64,000 nucleotides of DNA, taken from positions 66,469,885 to 66,533,884 of the forward strand of contig CM077161.1 of assembly GCA_039583875.1 (NCBI GenBank), in the 5' to 3' direction. Numbering within the stretch: position 1 is the stretch's first letter; every line of letters starts with the position of its first letter. Positions 22,227 to 34,018 of the stretch are shown in pieces. The translations under genes and the position numbers were made by a program. This stretch comes from Platanthera guangdongensis (Eukaryota > Streptophyta > Magnoliopsida > Asparagales > Orchidaceae). The notes beneath the pieces are model-generated. The model did not search any database. It saw only the letters and a list, made by a program, of their open reading frames with translations, and was not told where the DNA came from.

Positions 22227-22937
22227 TGTAATGCCCAAAATTTCCTGAAAATAATATAAGGATGGTCACTAGAGGTTACTGCCAGGCGATAGAGCTAGCA
22301 CTGGTGGTATCCAACTGATCTAAAATACCAGTATCTCTAGAAGGTACTGCTCGGTGGTAGTGTGATACTGTATGGAGGTAGCCAATGAATTAATGCAACT
22401 ATTCTCTCTGGCACTTAACGCGCGGCGGTAGAGGTACCGCTGGCGGTAGTGTGTAACGTGTTGGATAAGGTCGAGGCAGTCTTTAAGCAGCAGAACGACT
22501 CTGATTGCGCCAAACGACCACTGCCTAAGCTAGCACACCATGGTAGAATGTTATCGCACGACCGTGGAATTATGTTAAAGGCTTGAGATGAGAAATATTT
22601 CTCATTTTCTCTCTTTCTCACTCTCTCACTCTCTCTTGGAACTTGAGATAGAAGAAGGAGAAGGATAAGAGAACAAGGGCAACGCTGATTTAGCCCTATA
22701 GGAAAGCTGTGAAGGCATTCTTGTGGTTGAATTTGCGAGCTTAAACAAGATCAGCGGAGAGGAAGGTGTTGTGACCATTTCCATCTGAATCAACTGTGAT
22801 TTCATGGCTCCTAAGCGATCAACAAGGATAACGATCTTCCTTCTCGGATATATGAAGTCCTTATTTTGACTTATGCATGGAAGCCTCCATCAAATGGTAG
22901 AGAATGGGGAGTATCCAATGGGTTGATCGGTGGTTTC
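22227..22937 (+). repeat. K-type LTR start, plus orientation, truncated by element A
   Basis: It begins TGTAATGCCC, the plus-strand form of the K end, and at 22270-22570 carries TACTGCC, GGTGGTAG, GCGGTAGAGGTACCGC and GGCGGTAG words, the same motif family as K. It stops where copia A's LTR begins, which dates it before A. Confidence 0.5.
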
Positions 22938-24062
22938 TGTTGGAGCATGCATTCCACGCTTCTTTATTTACTAATAACAAATCTCATTTGCATTTGATCA
23001 TTGGGTATTTATGATGTGCAAATATTATAGGTCTAACACTAATATCATTTGGGCTTGGATTCAGGTTTGAATAGAGGAACTAAGGTGATATCGCTAGGCG
23101 ATATCCAGTATCACCACCGTACGACAGTGGACTGAATAGTTACAGCATTATCTCCAATCAACATAAAGTTACAGTCGATATCGCATAGCGATATCAATAT
23201 CGCCCAGGCAATAATGCATGATTGGCCATGACAGATTCAACTCGCAGAAGTTTCGAATCATGGGACACGTGGCAGCCTGTGAGGATATCGCTAGTAAGCG
23301 ATACCAGTATCACCGGGCGATATCGCTAAAATATAAAAGCAACTCATTTTTCTATGGAGATCACAAATTACAGAAGTTGGAGTGTTCCTTCCTGTGCAAC
23401 TGTTCCAGAGACCTCCAACAACCAGAAAACTCCATTCTCCCAAGAAGGTTCTGGCGCGAAAGTGCAATAATTCGTACACGACATCTGAGTCTACCTTGGC
23501 AAGTATTCGTCAGCATCTTCAGTGCTACATTTTGAGGGAGTTTTCATTCTGAAATTTACTGTGTAATTCTTAATTTATTATTTATAATTGATAGAGGAAA
23601 TCATCACCTTGTTTGTGGCATCTAAGTTCTTGCATGGCTTAGGAGAGAATCGTTGCCTTGTGCGTGGCGTCTAGGTCCTTGTGCGACTTAGGGAGTTCTC
23701 GCCATCTTGTGTGCAATGACTAAATCGTGTTGTGATCTAGGGGGAGGCTAGTAGATATATCTAGGAAGAGATACGCTATAGAGATCCTATTCTTGTTAGA
23801 AGGACCGGTGAAATCAGAAGAAGTTTGTAATTTTTTATATCCTCGATCTCTAGCTTCATAGAGATTCATTTTATTTTGTTTAACACATGTGAAATAAATT
23901 ATGATCATTTCTATTCTTGTGATTTACTAAGTGTTTATTCTTGATTATGAAAATTTAGTTTTAGTTTCTGCAATTATTTCTTCAAGCCATTATTATGTAA
24001 AAAAAGAAAAATATTGTTAACTCGTATTCACCCCCCCTCTAAGGGCGTCTCACGATCCAATA
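22938..24062 (+). repeat. 5' LTR of copia A
   Basis: It starts TGTTGGAG and ends CACGATCCAATA (final CA mutated to TA), with the pyrimidine run CACCCCCCCTCTAAGG typical of copia U5 ends. U3 holds GATATCGC/GCGATATC palindromes (23085-23325), followed at once by the TATA box. Confidence 0.8.
23332..23339 (+). promoter_or_regulatory. TATA box of copia A LTR
   Basis: TATAAAAG, a few bases downstream of the last GATATCGC unit. Confidence 0.65.
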
Positions 24063-24064
24063 AT

Positions 24065-24075
24065 TGGTATCAGAG
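24065..24075 (+). other. primer binding site of copia A
   Basis: TGGTATCAGAG, the initiator-Met tRNA complement, two bases after the LTR end. Confidence 0.85.
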
Positions 24076-24111
24076 CAAGGTTACTCCAAATTGGTTTCAC
24101 CGCCGGGAGTA

Positions 24112-26013
24112 ATGGCACAAAACAATCACACATTTTCTGAGGGGCAAGGGATAAGTAGACCTCCTTTATTCATTGACACAGATTATAACTATTGGAAAGC
24201 TCTAATGCGATGCTTTCTAATTGCTTTAGATATTGAAGTATAGGGCATGATAAAAACATGCTACACTTCACCTACAATGGTAGTTGGAAGTGTTAGCATG
24301 GAAAAGCCCAAAGATAAATGGAATGATACTGATCAGCTTCGATGTAAAAATAATATTACGACAATGAATGTTTTATTCTATGCGTTAGATAGAACTGAAT
24401 TTAATCGTGTGTGTGCTTTTGAAACTGCATATGATATTTGGAACTTACTTGAAGTTACTCATGAAGGTACTTCCTAGGTGAAGGACAAAAAACTTTTCCA
24501 ATTAGAGTCAGAATTTGAAAAGTTCAAGATGGAGGTTGATGAAGATGTACAATCCATGTACACGAGGTTTAGCAAAATCGTGAATGACTTGAAGATTCTT
24601 GAAAAAAGTTTCTCAAATGGAGATTTAGTGAGGGAGATTCTTAGATTGCTTCCCCTGAAGTTCAATCCAAAATTGACTATCATCTCAGAGTCACACGATC
24701 TAAAGACTCTTCAAATTGAGAATCTTATAGGAAACCTGAAAACTCATGAAGTGGAATTGAGGATTCAACAACAAGAGTACAATGTGGAGCCGAGAAAGAA
24801 AGCATTGGTGTTGAAGTCCAAGAAGGATGCTGAGAGTGAGTCTGGTGAGGATGGGTAAGAAGATGAAGAAAGCTTGTTCATAAAGAAGTTCAAAATATTC
24901 ATGAGAAATCCTGAAAGAAGAAATCCTTTCAGAAAGTTTTTCAATAAGAAAGGGTCTGAGTACAAGAGAGGAAAAGGAAAAGCTGATGGAGAGGATGATG
25001 AAGAGCATCCACCACCTGAGTGTTACCATTGTAGAAGAGTCAGACATATCAGGAGCACGTGCCCAAAATATCTGAAAGAGTTGAAAGAGAAGAGGCACAA
25101 AAAGAAAGAGAAGAAGAAAGTTTTGAAGGCTGAAACCTGGGATTACATCAATTCTGAGGAGTCGAGCAGTTCAAGTTCAGAAAACAAAGAGGAGGCCAAC
25201 ATGTGCTTGCTGGGAAAGAGCATCTCATCATCTGATGATGAGTGCAGTGTCCAAAGTGACACTGAAGTAACTCCTCTGACTTATGATGATATATATTCTA
25301 AATTCTTAATAACTTGTAAATATTTTTACAAAAGCTTAACTGAAATTAAATTACTTAAATATGAAGATAAAATGCTGTCAAAATAAAACAAAAAATTAAC
25401 CACTGAGTTAAAGTACTTGTGAAGGAGAAAGTAACTTGTCAAAAGGACTGTCCCTCTTTGACAAGGATACTAGAACTTGAAAAGAATCTTTCTAAGTCTC
25501 AGTCTCAAGTTGAATATCTTACAAGGGAAAAAGGGACCTTAAAAAGATCTCTAAAATTTTCTCAATCCCAAGTAGAAGGGAGTAAGAAGGCTTTTGCAAA
25601 CCGATGCGGAACAATAGTTGTTGAAAATACCGCCTTGAAAGCCCAAGTTCATAATTTAAAAGTGTCCACTAAAAAGTTTAGAGTGGTCCGAAAATCACTG
25701 AATATGATATAAAATTTGGACTCAGATACACTTCTGTACACTATTGCCCAACGATACCCACTATCGCCAGCGATAGCAAAAAGTTCAAAAATTTGCCTTT
25801 TTCAAATAAAAACAATAAATCTTCTGACACTGCTACTTCCAACAAGAATTCACAAGATGTTTTAAAAACAATCCTTCAACTTTCTTTATCACGTGTGCCA
25901 AATATAACAAGTTTGGTCACACCACTTACACTTGTAGGAAGACAGGACACTGTTCTGTTAAACAAATCTGGGTACCTAAGGCTTCCACCTACACTATGGG
26001 AGGAACCACTTAG
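24112..26013 (+). pseudogene. gag: copia A Gag
   Basis: ATG at 24112 (MAQNNHTFSEGQ). The capsid region includes DYNYWKALMRCFL and MYTRFSKIVNDLK, and a CX2CX4HX4C zinc knuckle (CYHCRRVRHIRSTC, glycine replaced) lies near 25021. Coiled-coil-like repeats rich in Lys/Glu/Ser follow (25400-25700), then a second Cys/His-rich stretch near 25895-25950 in another frame. Stops lie at 24241, 24475, 24856 and 25384, and the frame shifts before 25419. A CGATACC..GGCGATAGC palindrome patch sits inside it at 25752-25782. Confidence 0.82.
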
Positions 26014-26058
26014 GTAACCAGATCTTTACTCTCATCCTCTTTTTAGGTGTGTTGGCAG
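26014..26058 (+). other. intron-like GT-AG segment between gag and pol of copia A
   Basis: The donor is AG/GTAACC; acceptors are TCTTTTTAG (26046) or TTGGCAG (26058). Both acceptors leave the pol frame (AKDKEDVWYLDSRCSK) open. The position equals the segments at 42578-42616 in B and 52222-52261 in C. The gag side is too decayed to test the frame firmly. Confidence 0.4.
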
Positions 26059-28275
26059 GCTAAGGACAAGGAAGATGTGTGGTACTTGGACTCAAGATGT
26101 TCAAAGAACATGACAGGAAACAAGCCAAAGTTCCTTAGCCTAGAGATGAAGAAAGGAGGAGTAGTTACTTTTGACGATAATGGGTAAGAAATGATCATCA
26201 ACATTGTAGTAGTAGGTAACAATTCCTTTACTATATCAAATGTTTTGTATGTGAAAGGTTTAAAACATAACTTAATTTCTATAAGTCAATTATATGATAT
26301 TGGTTTAAATGTATTGTTTGACTCATCTTCAAACCTTGACAAATTTTTTGATTACAAAACAAATAATATTCTTCTTACTTCTCCTAGATATCAAAATATT
26401 TACATGATAAAATTTAATGATTTATCACATTCATCATTAAAGTGTTTTATGTCTAAAAATGAAGAGTTAGATTTTTGGCATAGGCGACCTGGACATTCAA
26501 GTTCCAAGTTAATCTTAAAATTTTCACGAGATAAATTAATTAATGGTTTACCTATTTTTCTTGGAAATTTATCTTCTTTATGTTCACCATGTCAAAAAGG
26601 TAAATTTTCAAAATCTTCATTCAAAAGCAAAAATGTTATTTCAACTACTAGACCTTTACAATTGATTCACATGGATTTGTTTGGTCCAGTTACAACACAA
26701 AGTCTAGGAGGTAGAAATTACACTTTTGTTTTGATTGATGATTATTCTCGTTATTGTTGGACAATTTTCTTAACGTCAAAATCTGATGCATTCTTAGAAT
26801 TTTCAAAATTATGTATACGCATTCAAAATGAACTTGATTTAAAATTAGAATGCATTCGTTCAGATCATGGAGGTAAATTTGATAATGATAAATTTGAATC
26901 TCTTTATACTGAGTTAGGTATTAAGCATGAATTTTCCTCTCCTTGCACACCACAACAAAATGGTGTGGTAGAGAGGAAAACTATAACTCTTCAAGAACTA
27001 GCTTGTACTATGCTATCTGAATACAAATTACATCGATCATTTTGGGCTGAAGCTATAAATATTGCATTCTATGTTATTAATCGTGTTATGCTTTGACCTT
27101 TCTTGAAATTAGCAGCTTATGAATTATATTTTCAAAAGAAACCGAATGTATCTTACTTTAAAGTTTTTGGATGTAAATGTTTAATTTTGAACACTAAAGA
27201 CACTTTAGGAAAGTTTGATGAAAAATGAGATGAAGGCATATTTATTGGTTATTCTTCAACTAGTAAAGTTTGTAGAGTTTATAATAAAAGGATAAAAATA
27301 GTCGAAGAATCAATTCATGCTAAATTTGATGAACTTCTCTCGTGTGTAGAAACTAATCCTACAGGTAATGATGAAGAGCCCTTCCCTCCACTAAGGTCGG
27401 ATGATGATGAAATACTTAGAGACAAAGAAGAAGAAAAAGAAGAATAAGAAGTGAAAGAATATGTGCCTCCAAGTGTAATGAAATTTTCAAAAGATCATCC
27501 ACAAGATTTGGTTATTGGAGAACCATCAAGAGGGTTAAGTACTCGTTCTTATTTACATGATTTATTTTCAAACCTATGCTTTATATCTGATATAGAACCA
27601 AAAGATGTGCAAACCGCTTTAAATGATGATTCTTGGTTTTTAGCTATGAATGAAGAGCTTAGTCAATTTGAACGTAATAAGGTTTGAAAAATAATTGAAA
27701 GACCTTCAAATCATCTTGTTGTCGGTGTAAGGTAAATCTTTAAAATAAAATGGATAGTGCATCTAGAGTCATTAGAAACATAGCTAGACTTGTAGCAAAA
27801 GGATATTCATAAATTGAAGGAATAGATTTTGATAAAACTTTGCACCCGTAGTACGTTTAGAAGTAGTTAGAATTTTTCTTACATCTGCTAGCTTTATAAG
27901 ATTTAAACTATTTCAAATGAATGTCAAAACTGATTTTCTTAACGGGTATATTAAGGAAGAGGTTTATGTAGAACAACCTCCAGGCTTTGTTCATGATAAA
28001 TTTCCTGATCATATTTTTAAATTAGAAAAGACCCTTTATGGTTTAAAACAAGCACCCCAAGCATGGTATGATAGATTGACTGTGTATTTATTAATGAATG
28101 ATTACAAAATGGGTAGTGTAGATTGTACACTTTTCATTAAACATGTTCATGATGATATAAAAGTTTTATAAATTTACGTTGATGAAATTTTTTTTGGATC
28201 CACCAATGAAGAATTATGTGATAATGTGGTAGAAATTACGAAAAATGAATTTGAAATGAGCATGCTAGGAGAACT
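26059..28275 (+). pseudogene. pol: copia A Pol: protease-integrase-RT, truncated
   Basis: Protease WYLDSRCSKNMTG (the usual DSG changed to DSR). Integrase: GLKHNLISISQL pre-domain, H..H and C..C zinc region (DFWHRRPGHSS, CSPCQKGK), HMDLFGPV, RSDHGGKFDN and the PQQNGVVERK catalytic Glu region. RT: a fragment [20 protein letters not shown] (27917-) and YVDEIFFGSTN, where the second catalytic Asp of YVDD is Glu. Stops at about 26188, 27097 and 27445 and a frameshift before 27917 disable it. It ends abruptly at 28275 within RT. Confidence 0.88.
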
Positions 28276-29149
28276 TGAAAGTGAGGGATAGATCTAACTA
28301 ACTCTATAGGGGGGGGGGGTGAATAGAGTATTTTTAAACTTTAATTTATTTTTATAGATGATTAAAATAGGTGATACATATATATAAATACAAAGAGATA
28401 TATCACAGCACAAAAAATAAATAAGTAAAGCACAACCAGACGACACAAGGAGTTTATAGTGCTTCCCCAATAAACCTAGGTACATCCACTCTTCTAACAC
28501 TCTGATAGGAATCCACTACAGGTTTTTGCTCAGGTGCCCTGACACCACAAGTTTTTGATCAGGTGCCCTGTCGCCACAAGATCTATTTTCTAAGGGAGAT
28601 TTAGCAACACTTTGAGCTTTTGATCAGGTGCCCAAAAACCAAACCAAGTCTTTTGATCAGGTGACATGAGAACCAAAAAGTTTAACTTTTGAAGGGAGTT
28701 ATAACCCGGTACACAGTGAAAGAAAATAAAGATGATGTTCTCTTCTCTATCTCAAATCTCTTAGAAGACTAGTGGATTTATTGATGTTGTCAAAGATCCC
28801 CCTGAGTTGTATGAATTTGATCAGGAGTGGAAGCTTTGCTTCAGGGTGTAGGCCTTCAAAGTTGAAAACTTCTTCCAGTAAATGATCCTAAGAGATTGAA
28901 CTTGTTGGTCTCAGACTGAATATGTGTTGTTGGAAGAAAATATTGAAAACAAAAGATGATGAACAAGATGTTTCTATCTCTGACTCTTATTCTCTAATTT
29001 CATATTTTCTCTATCTTCTTCTCCTTATTGATTACTTCTTGTCCTTAGCAATCTTCTGAAAATTTTCTTTATATATTGATTGTAGATTCAAAGCCATTTG
29101 AATTTTAAATTCCTTGAAATCTTCTGCATAATTTCTGGGAGTTGGAACG
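28276..29149 (-). repeat. LTR of element E (Sirevirus-like), partial
   Basis: Read on the minus strand it ends ..CACTTTCA (TGAAAGTG on plus at 28276), like the LTR of C. It has the U5 core shared with B, C and D (28450-28500: AGTGGTTCC.. type in reverse) and TTTTGATCAGGTGC repeats (28530-28680). The long poly-G at 28309-28318 is the complement of the CACCCCCC run at LTR 3' ends. E was inserted into copia A's RT and is itself cut by B at 29150, so U3 is mostly missing here and should reappear beyond the right edge. Confidence 0.75.
29067..29075 (-). promoter_or_regulatory. TATA box of LTR E
   Basis: The minus strand reads TATATAAAG, about 800 bases from the LTR 3' end, comparable with the TATA-to-end distance in B and D. 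Confidence 0.55.
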
Positions 29150-29339
29150 TGTTGGATCCCTAGTTGGATTTGGGTTAGGTTCACTAAATTAGGATGTCTG
29201 ACCCAACATGTATAGCCAGGGTCATGATTGTGTCCTAGAGTCTAGACTATGTCCTTAGAGTCAACATCATATGGATCAGCCATCAATAGACTACAAAAGA
29301 CTCAAGACATAGATAAAATTCAAAGACTCAGAAAATGAG

Positions 29340-30115
29340 TTCGACGTTCGTCGAACTCAGGTCGACGAAAGTCGTGCTTAACTCGACGAAATTAGAGACA
29401 ATTCTTTGAGCTGAGCTCGACGAACTTGAATCTCAGGTCGACAAATTCCAGAGTATACTTCAACACCAAGTCCAGAATTCTTCACACTTAATTCCAGTCG
29501 ACGAACTTAGTTCTCAGGTCGACGAACTTAGTTCTCAGGTCGACGACCTCTGGGTATTCTACTTCAACATCTTATTCCAGAAACATCTAAGTATTTGAAG
29601 TCCAGCTTCACACTCCAGTCGAAGAAGTTAGAATATCAGCTCGACGAACTTGGATCTTTGTTCGATGATTTCTGGATCATCTACTTCAACACTATAAGAC
29701 CAGAAACAACTAAGTATTCTAAGTCCAGAATCACGCTCTAGTTGACGAACTTGACCTTCTCAACTCGACGAACTTAGACCACAGTCTTGGCAAGATTTAT
29801 CAAGTAACAGTTAGAAGTTCTCAGCTCGATGAAACTAGTTCTTAGGTCGACGAACCCAGTTCTGAGGTCGACGATTTCTGGACACGTTACTTCAACATTC
29901 TTAAGTCCAAGAAAAATGGAATTTTGTTATTAGGACGACGAAGTCATATTCTCAGCTCGACAAACTTGTTGCACAGAATTGAAAGGTTCCAAAGAAAGCA
30001 GTTCTGTCCTCAGGTCGACGATATTGGATCTCAGCTCGACGAGCAAAGATTATCTGGTCGACGAACTTGACTTCTCTGCTTGACGAACTCTGAACACAGA
30101 TCGACGAATTCTGCT
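29340..30115. repeat. TCGACGAAC motif cluster in U3 of B
   Basis: About twenty copies of (G)TCGACGAA(C) or GCTCGACGA and a few of the inverse are separated by variable spacers. Spacers recur too (TTAGTTCTCAG, TACTTCAACA, CCAGAAACA), showing local duplications of 40-100 base blocks. Confidence 0.88.
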
Positions 30116-30379
30116 CAATGAATTCTATAAAGTTCCAAACTTAGAAATTTCCCTTCGTCTGTCCTTTTTCAATTGCAATAATTCCTGAGTAATCAATGCA
30201 TAAATATTCTCTGAATATTACCGTTAGAAGCAAGCATTGAATACGATCTTCATCAGGATTTTTGCTTGCCATTTTTCCGTGGGACAGTTTGGGAAATCAA
30301 TCAATGCAAATATTCTCCAGGCCGTTAGAATTCAATGCAGAAAGGAATTCAAATTTCAAAAGGCAATTTACATGGAAAA

Positions 30380-30388
30380 TATAAAAGG
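30380..30388 (+). promoter_or_regulatory. TATA box of copia B LTR
   Basis: TATAAAAGG, about 265 bases downstream of the last U3 motif, defining the start of R. Confidence 0.65.
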
Positions 30389-31229
30389 GATTTTCTTTCT
30401 CTTCCTGAATAGCTCTCTAGCAGTAGTCAGAAAGATACAATGAATAAGCATCTTCATCTCTCTCGTCAGCACATAGAGAATATACAGACTACTGAGCTCA
30501 TAGGGCAACAACACTGTCAAGAGACAAAAAGCCCTAGTCCTAGACCAGAGAAAACAACAGCAAGCTGAAGAAGAAGAAGAACAACCATTCAAGATCAAGA
30601 GTCTTCTTCTGTCTTCATTTAGGATTCTTCAAAGGACAACAAACAATCTATCTGTCAAGAAGTTCCTGGAGTTCATCTGGTCAAAGAAAAAGCTGAAGAC
30701 CTATCTCCCTGCAGCAAAGCTTCAACTTCCTGAACCATTCAATATCTCAGGGGGAGCTCTTTGCTAAAATCAATATCCACAAAAGTCTTCTAAGTTGTAT
30801 CTGAGAAAGAGAAGATAAAATCACTCTCTCATCCCAAACTGTATAAAGGGTTCTTAACTCGCTTCAAAAGTTATTCCTGTTTGCAAGTCACCTGATCAAA
30901 AGACATGAGGTTTAGTTTTTGAGCACCTGATCAAAAGCTCATTGGTGGCAGTCACATGATCAAAAAGCTGAGTGGATTCCTACCATGGTGGTAGAAGAGT
31001 GGATGTACCCAAGTTTAGGGGAACCACTATAAAATTCTTGTGTTGTCTGAGTTGCTCTTTTTCTTTTGTTCTTATTGTGGCTGTGATAACTAGGTTGCTG
31101 TGTTTGTGTTTTTAATTTAATTCTTGCAGCACTTGAACTAGATTGAATTAGTTAGAAAAATTTTGTAAGACCAAAATACACTATTCACCCCCCTCTAGAG
31201 CATTTAAAATCTAACCCCTAGCTTTTAAT

Positions 31230-31240
31230 TGGTATCAGAG
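31230..31240 (+). other. primer binding site of copia B
   Basis: TGGTATCAGAG, the initiator-Met tRNA complement, two bases after the LTR end. Confidence 0.88.
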
Positions 31241-31334
31241 CAAGGTTCCTTTGGTTATACAAGCTAGCCCTTGAACAAAAGATCCTGAGTTAGATCTGCC
31301 TTTTATTTATTTTTGTTAGATTTATATTCACAGC

Positions 31335-31840
31335 ATGGCACAAAACAAGGACTATGCAAGCACCAGACCTCCAGTATGCAATCTAAATAGGTTTGTCATC
31401 TGAAAGGCAAGAATTAAGTTATATATGAACTCTATTGATGAGGATATCTACAATTCCATCTTGACATGTCCTCCTCAAGCCACTGACTCTACATCTACTG
31501 CAGTCTCAAGCACAAATGCAGTTCTACCACCTGAGTGGACTGAAGCCCAGAAGAAAGCAAAGGTTACTGATGCCAAGGCCATGAACATTCTGGCCCAAAC
31601 CATGTCAGATGACATCTTCCAGAAGGTGGATGAATGCACATTAGCCAAGGAAATTTGGGATTCCCTTATTCAAATGGTGGCTGGATTTGCTGATGAAAGA
31701 AAGGATAGAAGATCCAACCCCATATCACAATATGAGAACTTCAAGAAGGAGGAAACTGAATCAGTTGTAGACATGACATGTACAATATACTGAGCTCAAT
31801 CATCAATGAGCTAAAGACATTGGACAAGTATATCACCCTC
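31335..31840 (+). pseudogene. gag: copia B Gag, N-terminal part
   Basis: ATG at 31335 opens MAQNKDYASTRPP, the same start as C Gag (MAQNKDYASTRPP). It continues with ARIKLYMNSIDEDIYNSIL and KAMNILAQTMSDDIFQK. A TGA replaces the Trp of the WKARI motif near 31402, and a frameshift near 31775 precedes the YNILSSIINELKTLDKYIT end. The gene is then split by Gy2, which duplicated CCCTC (31836-31840 and 40978-40982), and resumes at 40983. Confidence 0.85.
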
Positions 31841-33956
31841 TGTAACACCCCCTATCCGTCGTATAGTATATAGCAGTAGGTCCGGCCGGGGCCCGACGCC
31901 ATATACCACAGACAGACCGGGTGGTTACTCAATGGAAACCATCCAACCAATCACAACGTCCTACACAGAGCATTGTAGCGGAAGCAGTTTTATGAGTTGC
32001 AATGAAAAGAACCCAGCAATAAGCATGAATGTCCACTAACAAGCCAAATAGGAATGAAGTACATACACCAGTACTGGCCTTAAGGCCATACAAATGGTTT
32101 ACTCAAAATTACATGTTTTCCATACCACGGCACGCATGCCGGTCATACATAAACAAAAGCAAGTAAACACTCCAATTAGGCCTTCGAGGGCCGGATTCGC
32201 AACTTGGGCTTTAGCCCGCTATTGACCGCTTGGTCCAGCAGCACCTGCAAGCAACATACCACCGCACAGTGGCAAACAAAAGCAACGATCAGCAATGCTG
32301 ACCAAATTATAACGATCCCGCCCCCAATACGGGGCGGCGATGCTCCTTCCATGCACTTATTAGGATAACCAAGCAGTATATAAATATACATTGCATCACA
32401 GGTGTTGGTACGCACGACCACATGCCCCGTGCACTCAAGGCACATTCTCGGTGAACCGGCCAATGTCACGTCAATTTAAGCCATATACATTCCGGACTCA
32501 CCACCGCCACTTTGACGGCCAAACATATGAGCATTTTGTTTTCTTGGTATGGGTCACGTCAATTTAAGCCATACACCGCCGAAGACCCTCATCTATGCCA
32601 ACGGCTCTAACCGAACGACATAGAACATGTATGGTTCCGTCTAACCCGTGCTCACATCACAATGACAATTTAAGCCATATGCGCGGGTCAAACTTCTCCC
32701 AAGTCCCGTTTCCATCACACACTTCACATAACCCAGTTATGTTCAAGTTGGCTCCCAGGCCATCATGTTGGCAAGATCACGCATCCACCCAGTTTTCCGG
32801 GTGCACCTTAGGGTTAATCCCCAAGGCTCCCTGTTACAATCTACCACGTAGAAAACCCAAAAAACAAACATTCGCACGGAGTATTCTCCGGCATTTATGC
32901 AATGCAACATCACCGATCCAGACCAACATGTCCGGATAGGCTTCACACATCATGCCTATGTCCGTTCTCAATTAAGAACTCTACATAACGGGGACTTCAC
33001 ATATGTACCTGAAGGAACGCCTCCAACTCACCGCAAACTCGCGAGAGCGGGCTTCCTATGCAAAATAAGGAGAGCTTCACATGCTCAAGTAGAGAATCGT
33101 TACCCTAGCGTTCTTCCTTAGTGCCATGGAAAAGTACGCAGATGTAAAGCACCGCAATCTCCTTGCCTTCGTAGATCCGAAATTGGCTCGCGATTTGGAG
33201 CTCTAAAACTCCTCCAAAGACTGGATCTAGGCTTCTTCTTCCTCCTTTGCTCTCCCCTCTCTCTAGGATTTAGACAGAGAACCAGCAGAAAATAATAAGG
33301 GTTTTGAAACCCTTCTCTCGGGTATAACCCCTTTGGCATAACCACAGCCATCGGATCCCACAAAAAGAAACGCACGGCTACGATCCAGGTCTGACCTGGA
33401 CGAATGGGGCTAAACACCGTATGGTACACCAACAGGAACAGGACACGTCCACGTCAATGTCGGAACAATTAGTCAACTCCCGCCAATCCCGTGTGTCGAC
33501 ACTCCGCATCAACCGAGTCAGACACGCCATAAACAGCCCTGCGCTCGACGATCATCGAACCAAGATCGTCGACCGCTGCCAGATCGTCAAACGGAGATCT
33601 ATAGCGCGATCGTTGAACAGAAAACTATGGACAAATCGTCGAACGCGCGGCCCAATCATCGAACCCACAGCCCGATCGTCGAACCTAGAAAACTGCCTGT
33701 TCGACGAACACGCGGCCCGATCGTCGAACCCAGATAGTTGGCCCGATCGTCGAACATAGAAAGCTGGCCCGATCGTCGAATGCAGCGTTTTGACCAGATC
33801 GTCGACCGCTGCTCGACGATCGTCGAACCCAGATTTCTGCCGGATCATTTTGCCAGAATTTTGAACTACCCCGACACGGCCTGGGACACAATTGCCAAAT
33901 TCCAAATTTGGTACAGATTCGTCACCCGTCGCTCTTTTGAGTTTCGGGGCGTTACA
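31841..33956 (-). repeat. Gy2 3' LTR
   Basis: It matches 38840-40977 over its length. U3 (right side, minus reading) has the GATCGTCGAAC cluster (33540-33830). Compared with the other LTR it lacks about 25 bases around 33877 that hold CACGCCCGTG and GGCCGTGTAC. Open frames crossing the cluster (for example 33421-33759) are by-products of the repeat. Confidence 0.94.
33540..33830. repeat. GATCGTCGAAC cluster, 3' LTR of Gy2
   Basis: About a dozen CGATCGTCGAAC or GATCGTCGAC units with variants such as ATCATCGAAC and ATCGTTGAAC, which look like C-to-T or G-to-A changes at CpG. Confidence 0.9.
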
Positions 33957-33970
33957 GCTCTCCCCCTCTT
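33957..33970 (-). other. polypurine tract of Gy2
   Basis: The minus strand reads AAGAGGGGGAGAGC immediately before the TGTAACGCC LTR start. Confidence 0.88.
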
Positions 33971-34018
33971 AAAAGAATTTTGTCCACGAAATTACATAAA
34001 GGAAAGATAAGTACAAAA

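Larger units (their letters stand above)
22938..28275 (+). mobile_element. copia A (Sirevirus-like), 3' part not in window
   Basis: One LTR (22938-24062), an initiator-Met primer site, gag, then protease-integrase-reverse transcriptase in copia order. It is cut inside reverse transcriptase at 28275 by the minus-oriented LTR E. It carries many stops and a few frameshifts, more than B or C, so it is the oldest copia of the stack. The remainder should lie beyond the right edge. Confidence 0.85.
29150..31227 (+). repeat. 5' LTR of copia B
   Basis: It begins TGTTGGATCCC and ends CTAGCTTTTA (CA mutated to TA), about 2.08 kb. U3 carries a dense cluster of GTCGACGAACTT, GCTCGACGAA and TTCGTCGAAC units (29340-30115). 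The TATA box is at 30380. U5 has CACCTGATCAAAAGCTC repeats (30885-30975) and the shared core GAGTGGATGTACCCAAGTTT (30992-31015). Confidence 0.9.

Noticed and set aside
24057..24075. TGGTATCAGAGC-type sequences considered as tRNA genes
   Set aside because: Only 11-14 bases match the tRNA 3' end, and they sit exactly at LTR edges, so they are primer binding sites.
24700..25098. Antisense frame of 132 codons across gag of copia A
   Set aside because: Mirror of Lys/Glu-rich gag codons; the plus strand has recognisable Gag motifs.
28309..28318. Poly-G runs here and at 62127-62136 taken as assembly artefacts
   Set aside because: They match the CACCCCCC run at the 3' end of all copia LTRs in this window, read on the other strand.
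33421..33759. Open frame of 112 codons in the Gy2 LTR (and its counterpart at 40399-40863)
   Set aside because: It is produced by the GATCGTCGAAC repeats lacking stops; the protein has no family pattern and the frame is not preserved between the two LTRs.
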